This document shows positions 24,001-35,297 of a DNA stretch of 64,000 bases, piece by piece; the stretch's first letter is position 1; every line of letters begins with the position of its first letter. The translations under genes were made by a program, and so were the position numbers. This stretch comes from Panaeolus papilionaceus. Lineage: Eukaryota; Basidiomycota; Agaricomycetes; Agaricales. A model generated the notes under the pieces. That model made no database searches. It saw nothing but the letters and a program-made list of their open reading frames with translations, and was not told where the DNA came from. The stretch covers positions 310,001-374,000 of the forward strand of contig JADNRZ010000001.1 in NCBI GenBank assembly GCA_015501605.1. The letters are read 5' to 3'.

Positions 24001-27000
24001 ATGTGTTGGGGTCGTCTTCCATGAAATCAAGGATGCGGAATGAGATACGATCGTTAATTATATCTAGAGGCAATCCCTCCTTCTTTATTACCATTAATCC
24101 TGCCGACGTGTATTCTCCCATCTTACGACTAGTCGCTGGTGATGAGTTTGATATCGATAATATGCTACCTGAAGATTTTGTGGATTATGTACCTCAGGCG
24201 CACAGAATTGCCTCTAATCCAGTGATGGCTTCAAAATTTTTCGATATATATATGGAAGCATTCTTTCAGTGCTTGCTCCAATGTACACCTTCTTCGACAT
24301 CTTCTGATTATGGTGTATTGGGTAAGACGAGCGCTTATTATGGGTGTATTGAGGCGCAAGGTCGCGGTTCCTTGCATTGTCATATGTTGGTGTGGTTGGA
24401 GGATAGCTTGAATCCTGATGAGTTAAAGCAAAGGCTTACTACAGACGACGATTTTCAAAGCCGATTCTTAAGTTATTTGTCTTCCGTTATATCGACAGAG
24501 GTTCCTCTTGATCCTTTCAACAGTGTTTCTACTCCGATATCTGAACGTCATCCCTGTAAGAGTAGAGGCGTTCCAATTGGTAACGACGAGTCAAATTCGC
24601 TTCATCGACAACATGATATGCATTATCTAGCAGAATCGTGTCAACGTCATACTCACAGTGCTACTTGTTATAAGTATTGGAAAGGTGTAGGTCATGACAA
24701 AATATGTAGGTTTCATTTAGACGCTGCTAATGTCGTTCCACACACCACTGTTGATCCTGATTCAGGTGAAATTGAGCTTGAGAGTAAGGATGGCTTAGTG
24801 AATAATTATTGTAAACCTATTTTGGAAGCTCTGCGTTGTAATATGGACGTCGAATTTATAGGTTCGGGAACTGCTAGCAAGGCCATTCTTTATTACATAA
24901 CCGATTACATCACAAAGTCTCCGTTGAAAACTCATGTAGGGTACGCTGCATTGGAGACCGCGGTTAATAAGTTGGGATCGTTCGACGTGACTAATCAAGA
25001 CATAAATGCGTACACAAAGGATTTAATAAACAAGTGTGCATTTGGGATGATAAGTCGTCAGGAATTTTCAGCTCAAGAGGTAGGATCATTCTTAAGGGGC
25101 GGAACAGGGTCAAAATGCAACCGCAAGTTTCGCTCTTTTTCGTTAGATGCTTCTAATCTTGTTAATTTATCCATTCATACAAGTGATCAAGTAGACGCAG
25201 AAGACGCCGGGGAAGATGATGCATTGGTAGATCTCGAATCAGACGACGCGGGTGGTGTTACCAAAAAATGTACCGTTCTTGATGACTATATGAACCGACC
25301 GCCTCCTTTACATGCTGTGTCTCTTTGGGATTTCATGTCCCAATTTCAGAAATATCACGTTTCAAAGAGTACGCCTTTCGACTTAATGTCAGGCGCACAA
25401 AAAGAAAAGTTATGTCAACCTGACGTGCGAACCTTTCCATTCCTGTCAGGTCATCCTCGCGCAAAAACTTATCGCCTTAAAAAATTAGATGAAGCTGATT
25501 TCTTGATACCATGTCCTGTCGGTAAAAAACTACCTCGTCGTGATCAGCTCCAGTCTTATGCGGTATATTGTATGTCCATGTTAACATTATTTGAACCATG
25601 GCACGACCCCCTTACGTTAAACTTGTGGGAAGCTTCCGAAGTATGTAGTTTGTTCGAAGCGGCTAGATTGACATGGGCGCCAAATGTGATAAAAATTTTA
25701 GATAATATTCAATTTTTACATGAATGTAAAGACAGTAGCAGAGATGATCACTATTCCCGTCGCAGGCAACAATTGCGAATCTCTCTTAGAAACGCTGAGA
25801 TGATAAATGGTTGTGGCTCGACGTCTTCCGACGATGAACTGACTTTGGACGACATCGAACAGGAGTTGGTACTTGAACATTTCCAGAAAATGGCTAACCT
25901 GACATCCAGATATCAACAATCCCGTAAGAACGACTGTGACGATGTTTTTAACTCTTTGGATTCCGCGCACATTTATGTGACCTCGGGCAACTGTCATTCT
26001 GAAGGACCTGATCACGCAATCCATGCGTCTGATGCTACAGCAGAGAATATATGGAATGACTATTATCATAAGCGTCGAAAGGACGTGCGTATGGGAATCT
26101 CGCAAGACACAGAATCCGAACCAGTACCTGCTGTGGATGCATACGCCGCTGCGTTTGCTGCTAACGTACAAACCCTTCCTACCCATGCTGTTGCGGCCGT
26201 GCAGAATCTTCCGAGTACCACAATCAACCGATCAGCTGACACCTATCATGAACAATGTGCGCTTGTCGCAGACGAAATAGTGACCGCTTGCCAATTCGGT
26301 AGAGAACAAGAACGCGCATTTAGAATTATTGTCGATGCACATACGCGTTCGATAGAGTCTCAGTCCCTTCTACCTCTTCGTATGAATATTTCGGGGTCAG
26401 GCGGAACAGGCAAGTCAACCGTCATTCATGCTGTGAAAGATTATTTCAGGCGCGTAGGACAAAGCGATAAACTGAAAATGTGTTCCTTTACGGGTGTTGC
26501 CAGCAAAAATGTGGATGGAAATACATTGCATTCTGCGCTGAGTCTTCGCTGCGACTTAAATTCTTCTAAGAACAGGACGGAACTTAGAAACAGATGGGAA
26601 AAAGTTCAGTATCTCTTTGTCGATGAGGTTTCCATGATTGGCTGTAGATTATTGGCTCGTGTCGGTGAAGCTCTATGTATAGCTAAGTCTTCTTCTCAGC
26701 CTTTCGGAGGTATTAATGTTATTTTCGCCGGCGATTTCGCTCAGTTGACACCCATCGGTGAGCCTACTTTGTATGCTAAAATTAACAGTAAAAATGTATC
26801 CAATCGTGATGGCCAGAACGATGTGTTGGGAAAGCTCTTGTGGTATTCGGTCACGACAGTTGTAATATTAACCACTGTCTATCGACAAAACTGTAGCACA
26901 CAGACAAGATTTTCCGCTCTTCTACAGCGCTTACGATTTGGAAGATGCACTAAGGAGGATTACGAACTGTTAAAATCAAGAGTTGTGACTAGACTGTCTC

Positions 27001-28250
27001 GAGATGATTTGCCTACCGGATTTGAAACAACATCACTAGTAGCAAAAAATGACATGAAAGATGACTTGAACATCCGAGCTACTCACGCATTTGCCGAAGC
27101 TACAGGAAGGTCTCTTCATTGGTACTACGCCTACGATATGAAAAATAAAAGTCACATTTCCATCAACTCGGTCATTCATCCTTATTTGCGTAACTTGCAC
27201 GGATCGTCATGTGCGTATAGATCTACCATGTTACCGATGGTAATTGGCATGCCTATCATGTTAGTTTCAAACGTGGATGTCGACGGCGGTGCTACTAATG
27301 GAGCAATAGGCACACTCAAGAGTATCAGATATAAATGTGACGAAGACGGAAATCGCTACATGAAGTCATGCGTGATTAATACGGGAATGACTACACCTTT
27401 CACACCACCTAACCTTGATCCTGGAGACATAGCTGTCGTAGCCGATACTCAGTCATTTAAAATTGTCCACAAGCCTACGGGTAAAAGGTTGTCGATATCA
27501 CGTACACAGGTGCCTATCTCTCCCGCCTTTGCATTGACGGTTCACAAAGCCCAGGGATGTACACTAAACAGTGCCTTGGTCGACCTCGCAGGAGTTTCCG
27601 GAACCGCAATGCCTTACGTAATGTTATCTCGCGTTCGTTCTCTAGAAAAACTGTACATCATAAGAGATTTTGACATACAAAAAATCCAGTGTAAACCATC
27701 CGAGGATTTGCGAATCGAGTTCAAACGGCTTGACATGTTCGATAGTGCAACAAAAGCGCAATTTGATGAGGCCCATCAACGACAGACCGTTATTTCGTTA
27801 AATACGAATCGCTTTTCTAACAGCATGCCAACCTCAGATCGAACTGGCGTTTCATTTAGTTTAATTGACCAAGGCAACAACGGTTCAAACAATGCCGCAA
27901 TATTAGATGATCTCGAGCTTGAATTTCATCGAATGATCGAAGACGCTATGGACAATGATAACCGTCGTGACGCTTGCTCCGTGTCGCAGTCGACGTCTTC
28001 TTTTTTGGCAACCTTCGTTCGAAGACCCAAACGTATATTAACCAACGCGAACCCGCACGAACTTCACTGTCAACCAACGAATAATAATATTACCTCTGAA
28101 GTGAGCGAACATGGGATGCCCATCGAGACAACGCACATAAGCCGAAAACGACCCAGGTCCACTTCCATTGACGAGACACCTACTCTTCCAGGTAACGTAA
28201 CCGACCATTCAGCAAAGAGAGTGCGTCTTACCCCTTCTACTTCATCATGA
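21003..28250 (+). CDS. Helitron Rep/helicase transposase
   Basis: Two exons, 21,003-21,294 and 21,352-28,250, joined across a 57-base intron (GTGTGT...CTAAG) in phase, give 2,396 residues. Order of parts: N-terminal region with CCTRCMSEYCRCHS; a Cys-rich module starting CASCSRRL (about 525) with LCRDCF and ALSLANHNFVGDVPDVLQNL, as in the DUF6570-type region of fungal Helitrons; a Helitron N-like domain with SLIISRGNPSFFITINPAD; the HUH site GRGSLHCHMLVW (about 1,105); the two-tyrosine motif LYYITDYITK (about 1,277); then a Pif1-like helicase with Walker A GSGGTGKS (about 1,780), VDEVSMIG, GDFAQLTPIG, TVHKAQGCTL and YVMLSRVRS. HUH nuclease plus SF1 helicase nick and unwind DNA for rolling-circle transposition. 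All catalytic motifs look intact with no stop or frameshift, so it may be active. The long frame's own first in-frame ATG is 21,375; the spliced start at 21,003 is favoured because the first exon is open and phase-compatible. Confidence 0.93.
21295..21351 (+). other. Intron of the Rep/helicase gene
   Basis: Donor GTGTGT directly after TTAG, acceptor CCCTAAG, length 57. It splits a GAC codon (G|AC), and the frames on either side match after removal. A stop-free read-through is not possible in this frame. Confidence 0.7.
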
Positions 28251-28751
28251 ACCGCGCGAGTCTTCGTCAATAGTAATCAGCATCAGGTTTGTTCGCAGTG
28301 TTCCGGGGACGGGGGCACCCCGACCTTGTTTCTCCTCCTTCCGCTATCTATTTATTATTTCCTTATTTACAACATCCGCAGCTATGATATTATCCTTACC
28401 TCACAACCATACACTGTTTCCACATCGACGTGAAAAGGCTGTTCGTTATCGCTCCTATGCAGGTATGTACTGTCATTTCTGTAACGACAATGGCCCCCTA
28501 ATAAAGAAACAGGGAATGATTATTCTTATACGACAATTCTACTCCCATCGCAACTATTCTTCACGTATAACATCTCCGATGTGTTGAAACGCAGTCGTAA
28601 GAAATATTCATCAACACGTTCAATTTTTCAACTAATCGTGCATGATTCGCCTTCAGATCAATCCCTTTCTATGTTTAGGTCCTTATCGCAATCATCGTGT
28701 TCGACGTTTTCATTTGCTACAGATCCTTGCTTCTATATATATATCTTTTCT
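28251..28751. other. Gap between transposase and cargo; GC-rich hairpin
   Basis: A GC-rich inverted repeat CGGGG (28,304-28,308) / CCCCG (28,318-28,322) with a 9-base loop lies 54 bases after the transposase stop. It could be a terminator-like or terminal structure; no CTRR follows it closely. Small open frames (28,384-28,587 and 28,581-28,817) are not convincing. Confidence 0.4.
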
Positions 28752-29969
28752 TTAATCATACTCGTCTTGCCATGTATTTGCCCCCGCAGAATCAATTACG
28801 GTTATCGTTTGCGCTAAAAACCGAAACTTCTGTAAAGCCATAAATAAAAGTAATAGATTCTTGATGAAACTTCCGTACCTGTTTCTCGTCATATCGCCCG
28901 CGTAGATTAAAAGAACCTTCCACTAAAAGAAGAGTCCCTTCCGTCAAAACGTCTTTCAACTGCCAAGGTTTGACCAATTTGTTGTTGGCGTCGTAAATCT
29001 CAGGTTGCCGAAGGACTGAGCTCGTGAGATTGATGGCAGGTAGTCCTGTAAAATCAGGTAGTCTACTGACGGCGTATTCCGCTTTTAACTGATGCACGTT
29101 CGCTATAGCAAATTCCCCTTCAATACGCAGAGAAACATGCAATCAACAGTGCTACCAACCATACTGGTTCCCACCTCTCAAATTTTCAAACGTGTCATTT
29201 CCATACTGCCACGATTTATCAATGTCGGGTCGCATTACGGACGTTACACGTCTACCCGTTCTCTCAGCGTGCTGTAATACGGTATTAGCGGATGCTCAAC
29301 GTCTGCAAACTTCTAAGAGACTCACTCTGTAGATAGGTGTACCCCAAGCTGTGATGACTGTCTCTTCGGGATCAACGAATGTTTGTAAAGGTGTGTCCGT
29401 CAACTCGTTCTACAGATAAAATTAATGATAGAACTTGATCGCAAGGGAAAAGAAAATTATACTCCTCTACATCGCTCAATGACGTTCGTTACGTTACAGA
29501 TTCGAGCAATTTGATTATTGTACGCATTATAAATAGGTATGGTCGGTAGCGTCGGCATGGCTAGGGCGTATGCATTACGACACGTAGTTTTATCCGTCAC
29601 AACCTTAAGAGAATTGAGCATTCGATAAGAAAATTAAAAGAAAATGAAATAAAAATAGGACTACGATACCGCTTCAGCGTTTAAACCCAACGAATCTCCT
29701 TTCGCACTAATTCGCGTGCCCTGGTTCCGCCCTCCTAATTCACCAAATATCGTAATGGCGAACACATCCGAATCCGAATATGAGGAGCTTTTGGACACAT
29801 CGAAATTGTTCCAGTTCAGAAACGCCGGATGGCGCGATGTCGGAAGACGAAAATCGGCTTCGAATGATGATGTATTGCTGCCTAGGAAATGTTGAGAAAT
29901 TAAGGGGTCTTGTAAGCATGCATGCAAGTTGTTATACACTCCTCGACGAAATTCTGGTGAAGAATGCAT
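28752..29969 (-). CDS. Cargo paralogue A1, possible OB-fold protein
   Basis: Six exons (29,969-29,670; 29,603-29,463; 29,409-29,326; 29,271-29,175; 29,117-28,879; 28,829-28,752) join in phase to 312 residues. I do not recognise the N-terminal half. The C-terminal part has QPEIYDANNKLVKPWQLKDV, then LTEGTLLLVEGSFNLRG, an intron, and FRFLAQTITVID. This alternation of short strands around P-W and E-G-x-F suggests a small beta-barrel such as an OB fold (inference only). Exon 2 (141 nt) and exon 3 (84 nt) have the same length and phase as in A4 (36,985-37,993), and nearly the same as in A3. It is head to head with the ribonucleotide reductase gene, 223 bases apart. Role unknown; single-stranded DNA or RNA binding is one possibility. 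Confidence 0.75.
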
Positions 29970-30192
29970 GATTTGATACGGGATAAGGATAAAAGAAAGA
30001 CCATTCTGCTGCCCTCCTTTTAGAGCGGTAACCGTTTAAACTGGCTGCGACATTGTTATGACATCATTAAAGACTATAAATAGCTTTAGTCTATCATTAG
30101 AATTGTGGTTTATTCATAAACTTACCGATCATTTCTCGCCTCTCGGATCTCACCATATCGACTTCAATTCTTTCATACCACAAATTACAATA
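29970..30192. promoter_or_regulatory. Divergent promoter region between A1 and the R2 gene
   Basis: Two genes start outward from this 223-base gap. On the plus strand TATAAATA at 30,075-30,082 lies about 110 bases before the R2 start codon. The region also contains GGTAACCGTTTAAAC near 30,027-30,041. A shared bidirectional promoter is inferred. Confidence 0.5.
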
Positions 30193-31402
30193 ATGGACAT
30201 CCCGTCACTGACTATAACATCGCCCGGATGTACGAGTCCAAACGAATTAGGTATGTTTGGCGATTCTCTTAACGAGATTAAAAGTGTATTAACAGTTGTC
30301 AATTAACAAATTTGAATATAGTCACAGAACCACTGCTAGTGACGAGTCCTGACCGCTTCGTGCTCTATCCTATAAAACATTCAGAAGTCAGTAAATAAAT
30401 TATACGCTTTTGGTACCATACTCTAATAAGTTGTAGATATGGCAATTTTATAAGCAGGCTCAGGCTTCCTTTTGGACAACGGAAGAAGTGGACCTTTCGC
30501 ATGATATTTCCCATTGGAACGCTCTTTCCGATGACGAAAGACATTTTTTAGCGTATGTTTTAGCGTTTTTCGCCGCCTCTGACGGTATCGTAAACGAGAA
30601 TTTGCTTTCGCGGTTTTCGCAAGAGGTCCAAATTCCCGAAGCGCGTTGTTTCTACGGCTTCCAAATCATGATTGAGAACGTTCACGCCGAAATGTACGCA
30701 TTGCTGCTGCAGACTTATATCCGAGAAGAATCACATCGTCTTCAGCTATTCCGCTCCATGAACACCATTCCATGCATTAAGCGAAAGGCCGATTGGGCCT
30801 TGAGATGGACGACAGACAAGAACGCAACGTTTCCGCAACGCTTGGTCGCTTTTGCTGCGGTGGAGGGCATATTCTTCTCTGGCTCTTTCTGCGCTATCTT
30901 CTGGCTTAAAAAACGAGGACTAATGCCCGGGTTAACGTTTTCCAATGATCTCATATCCCGAGATGAGGGTCTACATACCGATTTCGCTTGTCATCTGTAC
31001 TCCTTATTGGAAAGCAAACCTTCAACTGCAACGGTCGTCCAAATCATCGAAGAGGCCGTCGTAATTGAAAAGCAATTTGTGTGTGGTGAGTTTATTCTCT
31101 TATCCTCGCTGTGAATCGCTTACAAATTATGTTGCTTTGAAGATGCTCTGAAGGTGAAATTAATTGGCATGAACGACCAGCTCATGAAGCAGTATATCGA
31201 ATTTATTGCCGACCGGTTATTGGTAGCGTTGGGGTTGGACAAACGCTGGAATGCATCTAATCCATTTGATTTTATGGAACTTATATCGCTTCAGGCAAAG
31301 TCAAACTTCTTCGAGAGACGTGTCCCGGAATATCAAAAGGCGTCAGTAAGAGCCACCAACCTTTCCAATTCGGAGGGTCAGCCGACGTCGCACATATTGT
31401 AA
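30193..31402 (+). CDS. Ribonucleotide reductase small subunit (R2), cargo gene
   Basis: Exons 30,193-30,250, 30,322-30,386, 30,437-31,085 and 31,143-31,402 give 343 residues. Class I R2 landmarks are present: [34 protein letters not shown] (metal-ligand Asp), [17 protein letters not shown] (Glu, His and the radical Tyr), [12 protein letters not shown] (Glu), [14 protein letters not shown] (Glu, His), [20 protein letters not shown] and [20 protein letters not shown]2 makes the tyrosyl radical used by R1 to reduce ribonucleotides to dNTPs. Odd points: the N-terminal extension is very short (about 20 residues before the conserved core), and the C-terminus ends QPTSHIL instead of the acidic, Phe-terminated tail that normally docks to R1. 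The stop overlaps a GTAAGA donor-like string, so a further 3' exon is possible, although the first readable candidate does not restore that tail. Introns argue against capture as a retrocopy. Confidence 0.92.
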
Positions 31403-31560
31403 GACTATGCCGTTTAAAATCTAGTTATATCACTGAACTCATGCATTGCTATTTTCCTTCCGCATCCTCATTTCAACCACCTCTTACTCCACGCCGATGT
31501 CCATGCCTACCCCCATCCTGCTTCGCACAATAAAGCACTACGTCTGACGACTTCTGACTA

Positions 31561-32587
31561 TCACGATTCGGTTTCGATATGGCGTGCAATATACAGCATT
31601 TCAAACTATGGATAACATATTTGTCAAATCATCTTGCCTTTCAATATAGATTCTCGTACCTTATCGTCTACGCAATTATACATAAATGCGAAGTAACCAC
31701 CGAATTTGGTGATCCTACGGTGTTGAAATACGTCTCGCATCTCCCATGGTCGCACTACTACCGTGCCGTTGATGGTAATATCGCGTTGTATAAGAAGCGA
31801 GGCTGTGTGACGGAGACTGTACTTCTCGTAATCAAACATGAGATCAGGATGGAAGTGTATCAAATGCTTCTTATATTCGCAAAGGCCTAAATGCATTCAT
31901 TAGGTATAGACGACATACGTTGCCAAAGTACTAACTAGATATGCCAATGTTGCTATGCATCGAGTGCAACTTTTCAGCATTGGGGCGGTAGACTGATGAA
32001 CTTCGCTGAATGGTGTATAATCGATGTGAGTCGTCTAATGACGAAAAAATTAATAATTAATAACCATACTTCGTAAAGCGGTTCTCCTTTCAAGAACAAA
32101 CGATTTTCGTCCCCGATTATCTTGTTGACTACGCGACCCTACGAAAAGTCAGAGAGTAGCATAACATGTGTGGCCCCACTTACATTCGTCACAGCCTGCG
32201 CACGATCATACACTCTTTTTATGAAATTAATTTGCTTTTCGCTCGTTGATTGAACAGCAAACAAAGGGCGGCAGACTGTCGCGTCTGTAATGGACTAAAA
32301 ATAAAGATTATTTACTGGAAATTCGAACAATGGGCAAAACTTACATTAGCAGGACAATTCAAGAAGAGTGCTCGATCGCCAGCAGCATCTAACAAGCTCC
32401 CTTCGCCATGTGGAAGTACTTCACCGTAAAAACTAAAAGCAACTTCCGTATCGCGACTATGACAGTATGCCAATATCATCTTGGCAGGCCGAGGCGATTG
32501 ACGAGTCTTGGAGAGATATCGGATATCAAATTGCTTCCCAAGTTGCTCTTCTTCAGGTAATTCATAAAAGATGGTCGAGATCGACAT
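31561..32587 (-). CDS. Cargo paralogue A2, possible OB-fold protein
   Basis: Six exons (32,587-32,345; 32,294-32,184; 32,138-32,070; 32,034-31,936; 31,869-31,660; 31,605-31,561) join in phase to 258 residues. The C-terminal signature is DITINGTVVVRPWEMRDVF, GGYFAF, an intron, then FEMLYIARHIETES. The last two exons (210 and 45 nt) have exactly the lengths of the last two exons of A4. The N-terminal half has FSFYGEVLPHGEGS and SITDATVCRPLFAV, which line up with IFGELGGRNQGT and VVTDKTTCRNAYAL of A1. It is tail to tail with R2 (158-base gap) and head to head with the chromodomain gene. It is the most divergent of the four copies. Confidence 0.7.
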
Positions 32588-32866
32588 GATTGCTAGCAGT
32601 ACTATTGAGAAAAGCAGAATGAACGACAAAAAATCTCGACATAACACGGCGAGCAAATTAATAACCCACCTTCAAAACGCGTTAAGAACTGAAATTAAAC
32701 ATGCAACACGACGTCACCATGGTTAACAGTCTTCTCGATTCCGAGACTGTCTAATCAGTACAAGTAAAACAATTCGTACTCACAAGAAAATGAGACCGTA
32801 CCATTTTTTTTATCTATTGAACGCCAGCTGATAGGTCCATTGTCCTCCTTCTAACGCAAATACCAT
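32588..32866. promoter_or_regulatory. Divergent promoter region between A2 and the chromodomain gene
   Basis: A second head-to-head gap in the block, 279 bases long. I see no clear TATA box. The inference of a shared promoter rests on gene orientation only. Confidence 0.35.
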
Positions 32867-33262
32867 ATGCCAATCAAATCAGAATATTCGGCTCGCAGTG
32901 CATCATCCGATGATGAACCCCAATACGTCTTTACCAGAAAACCCCCCCTCGATTTCTACACGCGAGAATGGACAATAAAAAAGATCGTCGATGAAGCTAA
33001 GCATGGTAATCGAAAATGGTACAAAGTCAGATGGTCGAACTTCAAGGCTTGCGACGACACCTGGGAACCTGCGGCATCTTTACAAAATTGCGCTGCTCTG
33101 GACGAGTGGAAGGAGTTGAGAGCAATTGAACGAGACATCCTATTAACCGCGGTGAGTGATCTTAAGGACGCCTACTGCATACAACATGCCTGATTCGCAT
33201 TATGGTGGGCAGTTTACCAAATACAGATAAATAATGCGACGTGGCATTACAGTCTTCCTTGA
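32867..33262 (+). CDS. Small chromodomain protein, cargo gene
   Basis: Exon 32,867-33,151 followed by 33,227-33,262 gives 106 residues. Residues about 34-82 read WTIKKIVDEAKHGNRKWYKV, RWSNFKACDDTWEPAASLQ, then DEW. This matches a chromodomain: the strand Y/W-x-V/I-x-x-I, the K-W-Y-K-V-R-W strand, and D-D-T-W-E-P. Chromodomains usually read methylated histone lysines. The aromatic cage would use W34 and the W of KWYKVRW, with the third position near D-T-W. The N-terminal 33 residues are Ser-rich. Chromodomains are often found in retrotransposon integrases, but there is no integrase core here, so this is a stand-alone reader. A role in targeting or protecting the element in chromatin is inferred from context only. 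Confidence 0.8.
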
Positions 33263-33596
33263 CTCCGGCCCCGCTTCCCCAACTTGCATTCCTTTCTCTC
33301 TCGTAGTAATACAACACTTGTACAATATGAACTCGCAATAACGTGTTCAATACGATCTTTATTGTCTCGTTTTTGAAAACAACCGCCTTCCACTCCTATA
33401 CTTATCTGATTCGTGGGTGTTTCAACATGACGTCCAGGAACCTCTTGTTCCATTTCGCAAATGCTATTTTTCATGCACTTGAGCCTAATTTTTCTTCTAA
33501 TCGAAATCGCGTACCAACACCACCTTGTTCAATTCAACCATCACTATTCACTGCACATCCGAAATGCCTGGGGTTCATTCTTCACTACAAGGCAAT
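33263..33596 (+). other. Gap before the F-box/nucleotidyltransferase gene
   Basis: Holds an open frame from an ATG at 33,427 that stops at 33,603, overlapping the start of the next gene in another frame. It has no family features and I treat it as chance or 5' leader. Confidence 0.35.
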
Positions 33597-35032
33597 ATGG
33601 TGATTGCCCTCAGAAATCACAAACGCATTATCTTGTAAGCCCATCTTATAAACCATTGACGCATCTGATATACTGTTCATCAGACCTTTTGACATTGTCG
33701 ACCTTATTTGCGATAATCTTCAAGGAAAAGACCTGATAAACTACGCTGCCACTTGCCAAAGCATGCGTACCGCTGTCAGATTACACATCCGCCATAAGTG
33801 TTCCTTTAGCAAATATGTGCACCCGTTTTTTCCTGTCAATTCGCGCGACTCTATTCGTCAAGCTATGATAGACTACGACATGATTATCTCGGGGTCTGTC
33901 GCTTTGGCTTTTTTTACACGACAACCTCCCCCCAGTACGAACATTGACCTCCTATTACCATGTTCCAATCTCGGTCAAGCACTAAAATGGTTCCGACATC
34001 ATTTCTCACAAAAAGGACATTTAATGGAATCTGTGCCACATACCAAACGTCCTAACGAGGACGAAAACGGGGTTGTTTATGCAATGAGATTGGATATTCA
34101 ACCTAATTTTCACGATTTCTCTATAGCAAAGGTTATCACTTTCGTTTTCAACGGCCTAAACGTCAACCTCGTGGCTTGCGTGGTCTCTCCTGCAGAAACA
34201 GTAGCCCGATTCCAATGCAGTGCGTATATCCCTTTGCCTTTCAAATTTCCAGAAAATACCTATTAATTGTAACGAATAGCGATTATGATGGTCACTATAA
34301 CCGCTTACGCCGCCTACTGCTGGTACCCTCTCCCTACACTTAATCTCAAATTAGGCATGATTAATGAACGGCGCAACATGGATTCTATTGATATACTGCA
34401 AAAATACGTTCTACGCGGCTATCGTATGATCAGGGGACTTCGGCGACCGTCGGAGAGGAAACGTCCTTCTTCGCTCTTTAATGAATATCGCAGATTCGTA
34501 GGGGACATCAAAACGTGGACAATTCCTCTGAATGTCGACAACGAATCGTATAAGAAAGACCCATTCCAACTTAATTCATGGGAATTATGGTTCAATAAGG
34601 ACCTTGGGTGGAAAGGTGAAATGTCGTATTCTTTGATATCTTCACCGTTCCTTAAATCAACGATCATCGTCGCGGACGACATCGCCGTGGATCACATAAA
34701 AACAACTCTACTTGCATTACCAGTGGTGGAAGAATACATCGACGACAACCCTGAAAGTTTCTTTTGCGACGACTCCTCCGCGTGCTCAAGCGAGAAATCA
34801 AGCACCTCCGAGCAGACTAACAACGACTCGACAATTTCCTCAACTTTCTCTGACATTGATGAATCGTTGGCATCCATGTACGCGCCTTTAAAAATAATGT
34901 ACGTCTTCGTCCTGAACTAAACGCAGGCTACTTATACGAATCTCTAGACCCGTCAACACCTTCGTGGATAACGAGTTGGTGGAAGCTATAATGTCGCAAT
35001 TTACATCGCATTTCCCAAAAACAAATGTATGA
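33597..35032 (+). CDS. F-box / nucleotidyltransferase-like protein, cargo gene
   Basis: Exons 33,597-33,634, 33,684-34,219, 34,280-34,898 and 34,927-35,032 join in phase to 432 residues. Residues 13-45 (LPFDIVDLICDNL, then LINYAATCQSMRTAV) have the helix pattern of an F-box. From about residue 81, IISGSVALAFF with NIDLLLP about 15 residues later resembles the G-S-x(n)-D-x-D/L motif at the start of nucleotidyltransferase-fold proteins. Only one acidic residue of the usual pair is visible (N-I-D), so catalysis is doubtful. A later FQCTIMMVTITAYAAYCWYP segment is typical of a basidiomycete multi-copy family that I recognise only by pattern. The C-terminal part is acidic and Ser-rich. As cargo, an F-box protein could redirect host ubiquitin ligase (inference). 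Confidence 0.65.
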
Positions 35033-35297
35033 TATTAAATATTGTACGATATAAATTATGATAAGTGCACTCCACGTAAAATTTCTTTGAACACTTCTCG
35101 CCTACATCTAAACCAGTCTCAACTAAACCGCGGCTAACAACTCCGATTTGCGTCTTCCCCCCTCTTATTATTTAGGACCAGACGGTATCAAAACAATAGG
35201 AGGTTATAAATATTTGTCGGTATAAAAATTGAAACCCTCAGACTGTTTGGACTTAACAACGCTCTCCCTCATAAACACTTTCTACAACGTATAACAA
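35033..35297 (+). promoter_or_regulatory. Promoter region of paralogue A3
   Basis: TATAAAT at 35,205-35,211 is 87 bases before the start codon, with a second TATAAAA at 35,221-35,227. The transcript leader is rich in C and A (CTCTCCCTCATAAACACTTT), usual for fungal starts. Confidence 0.5.

Noticed and set aside
28384..28817. Two short plus-strand frames after the transposase
   Set aside because: Random composition, no start context, and the second overlaps the last exon of A1 on the other strand.
31403..31560. Extra 3' exon of the R2 gene restoring an R1-binding tail
   Set aside because: Using the GTAAGA donor at the stop and the next AG (31,424) gives a frame that does not end in the acidic Phe tail; left as an open question.
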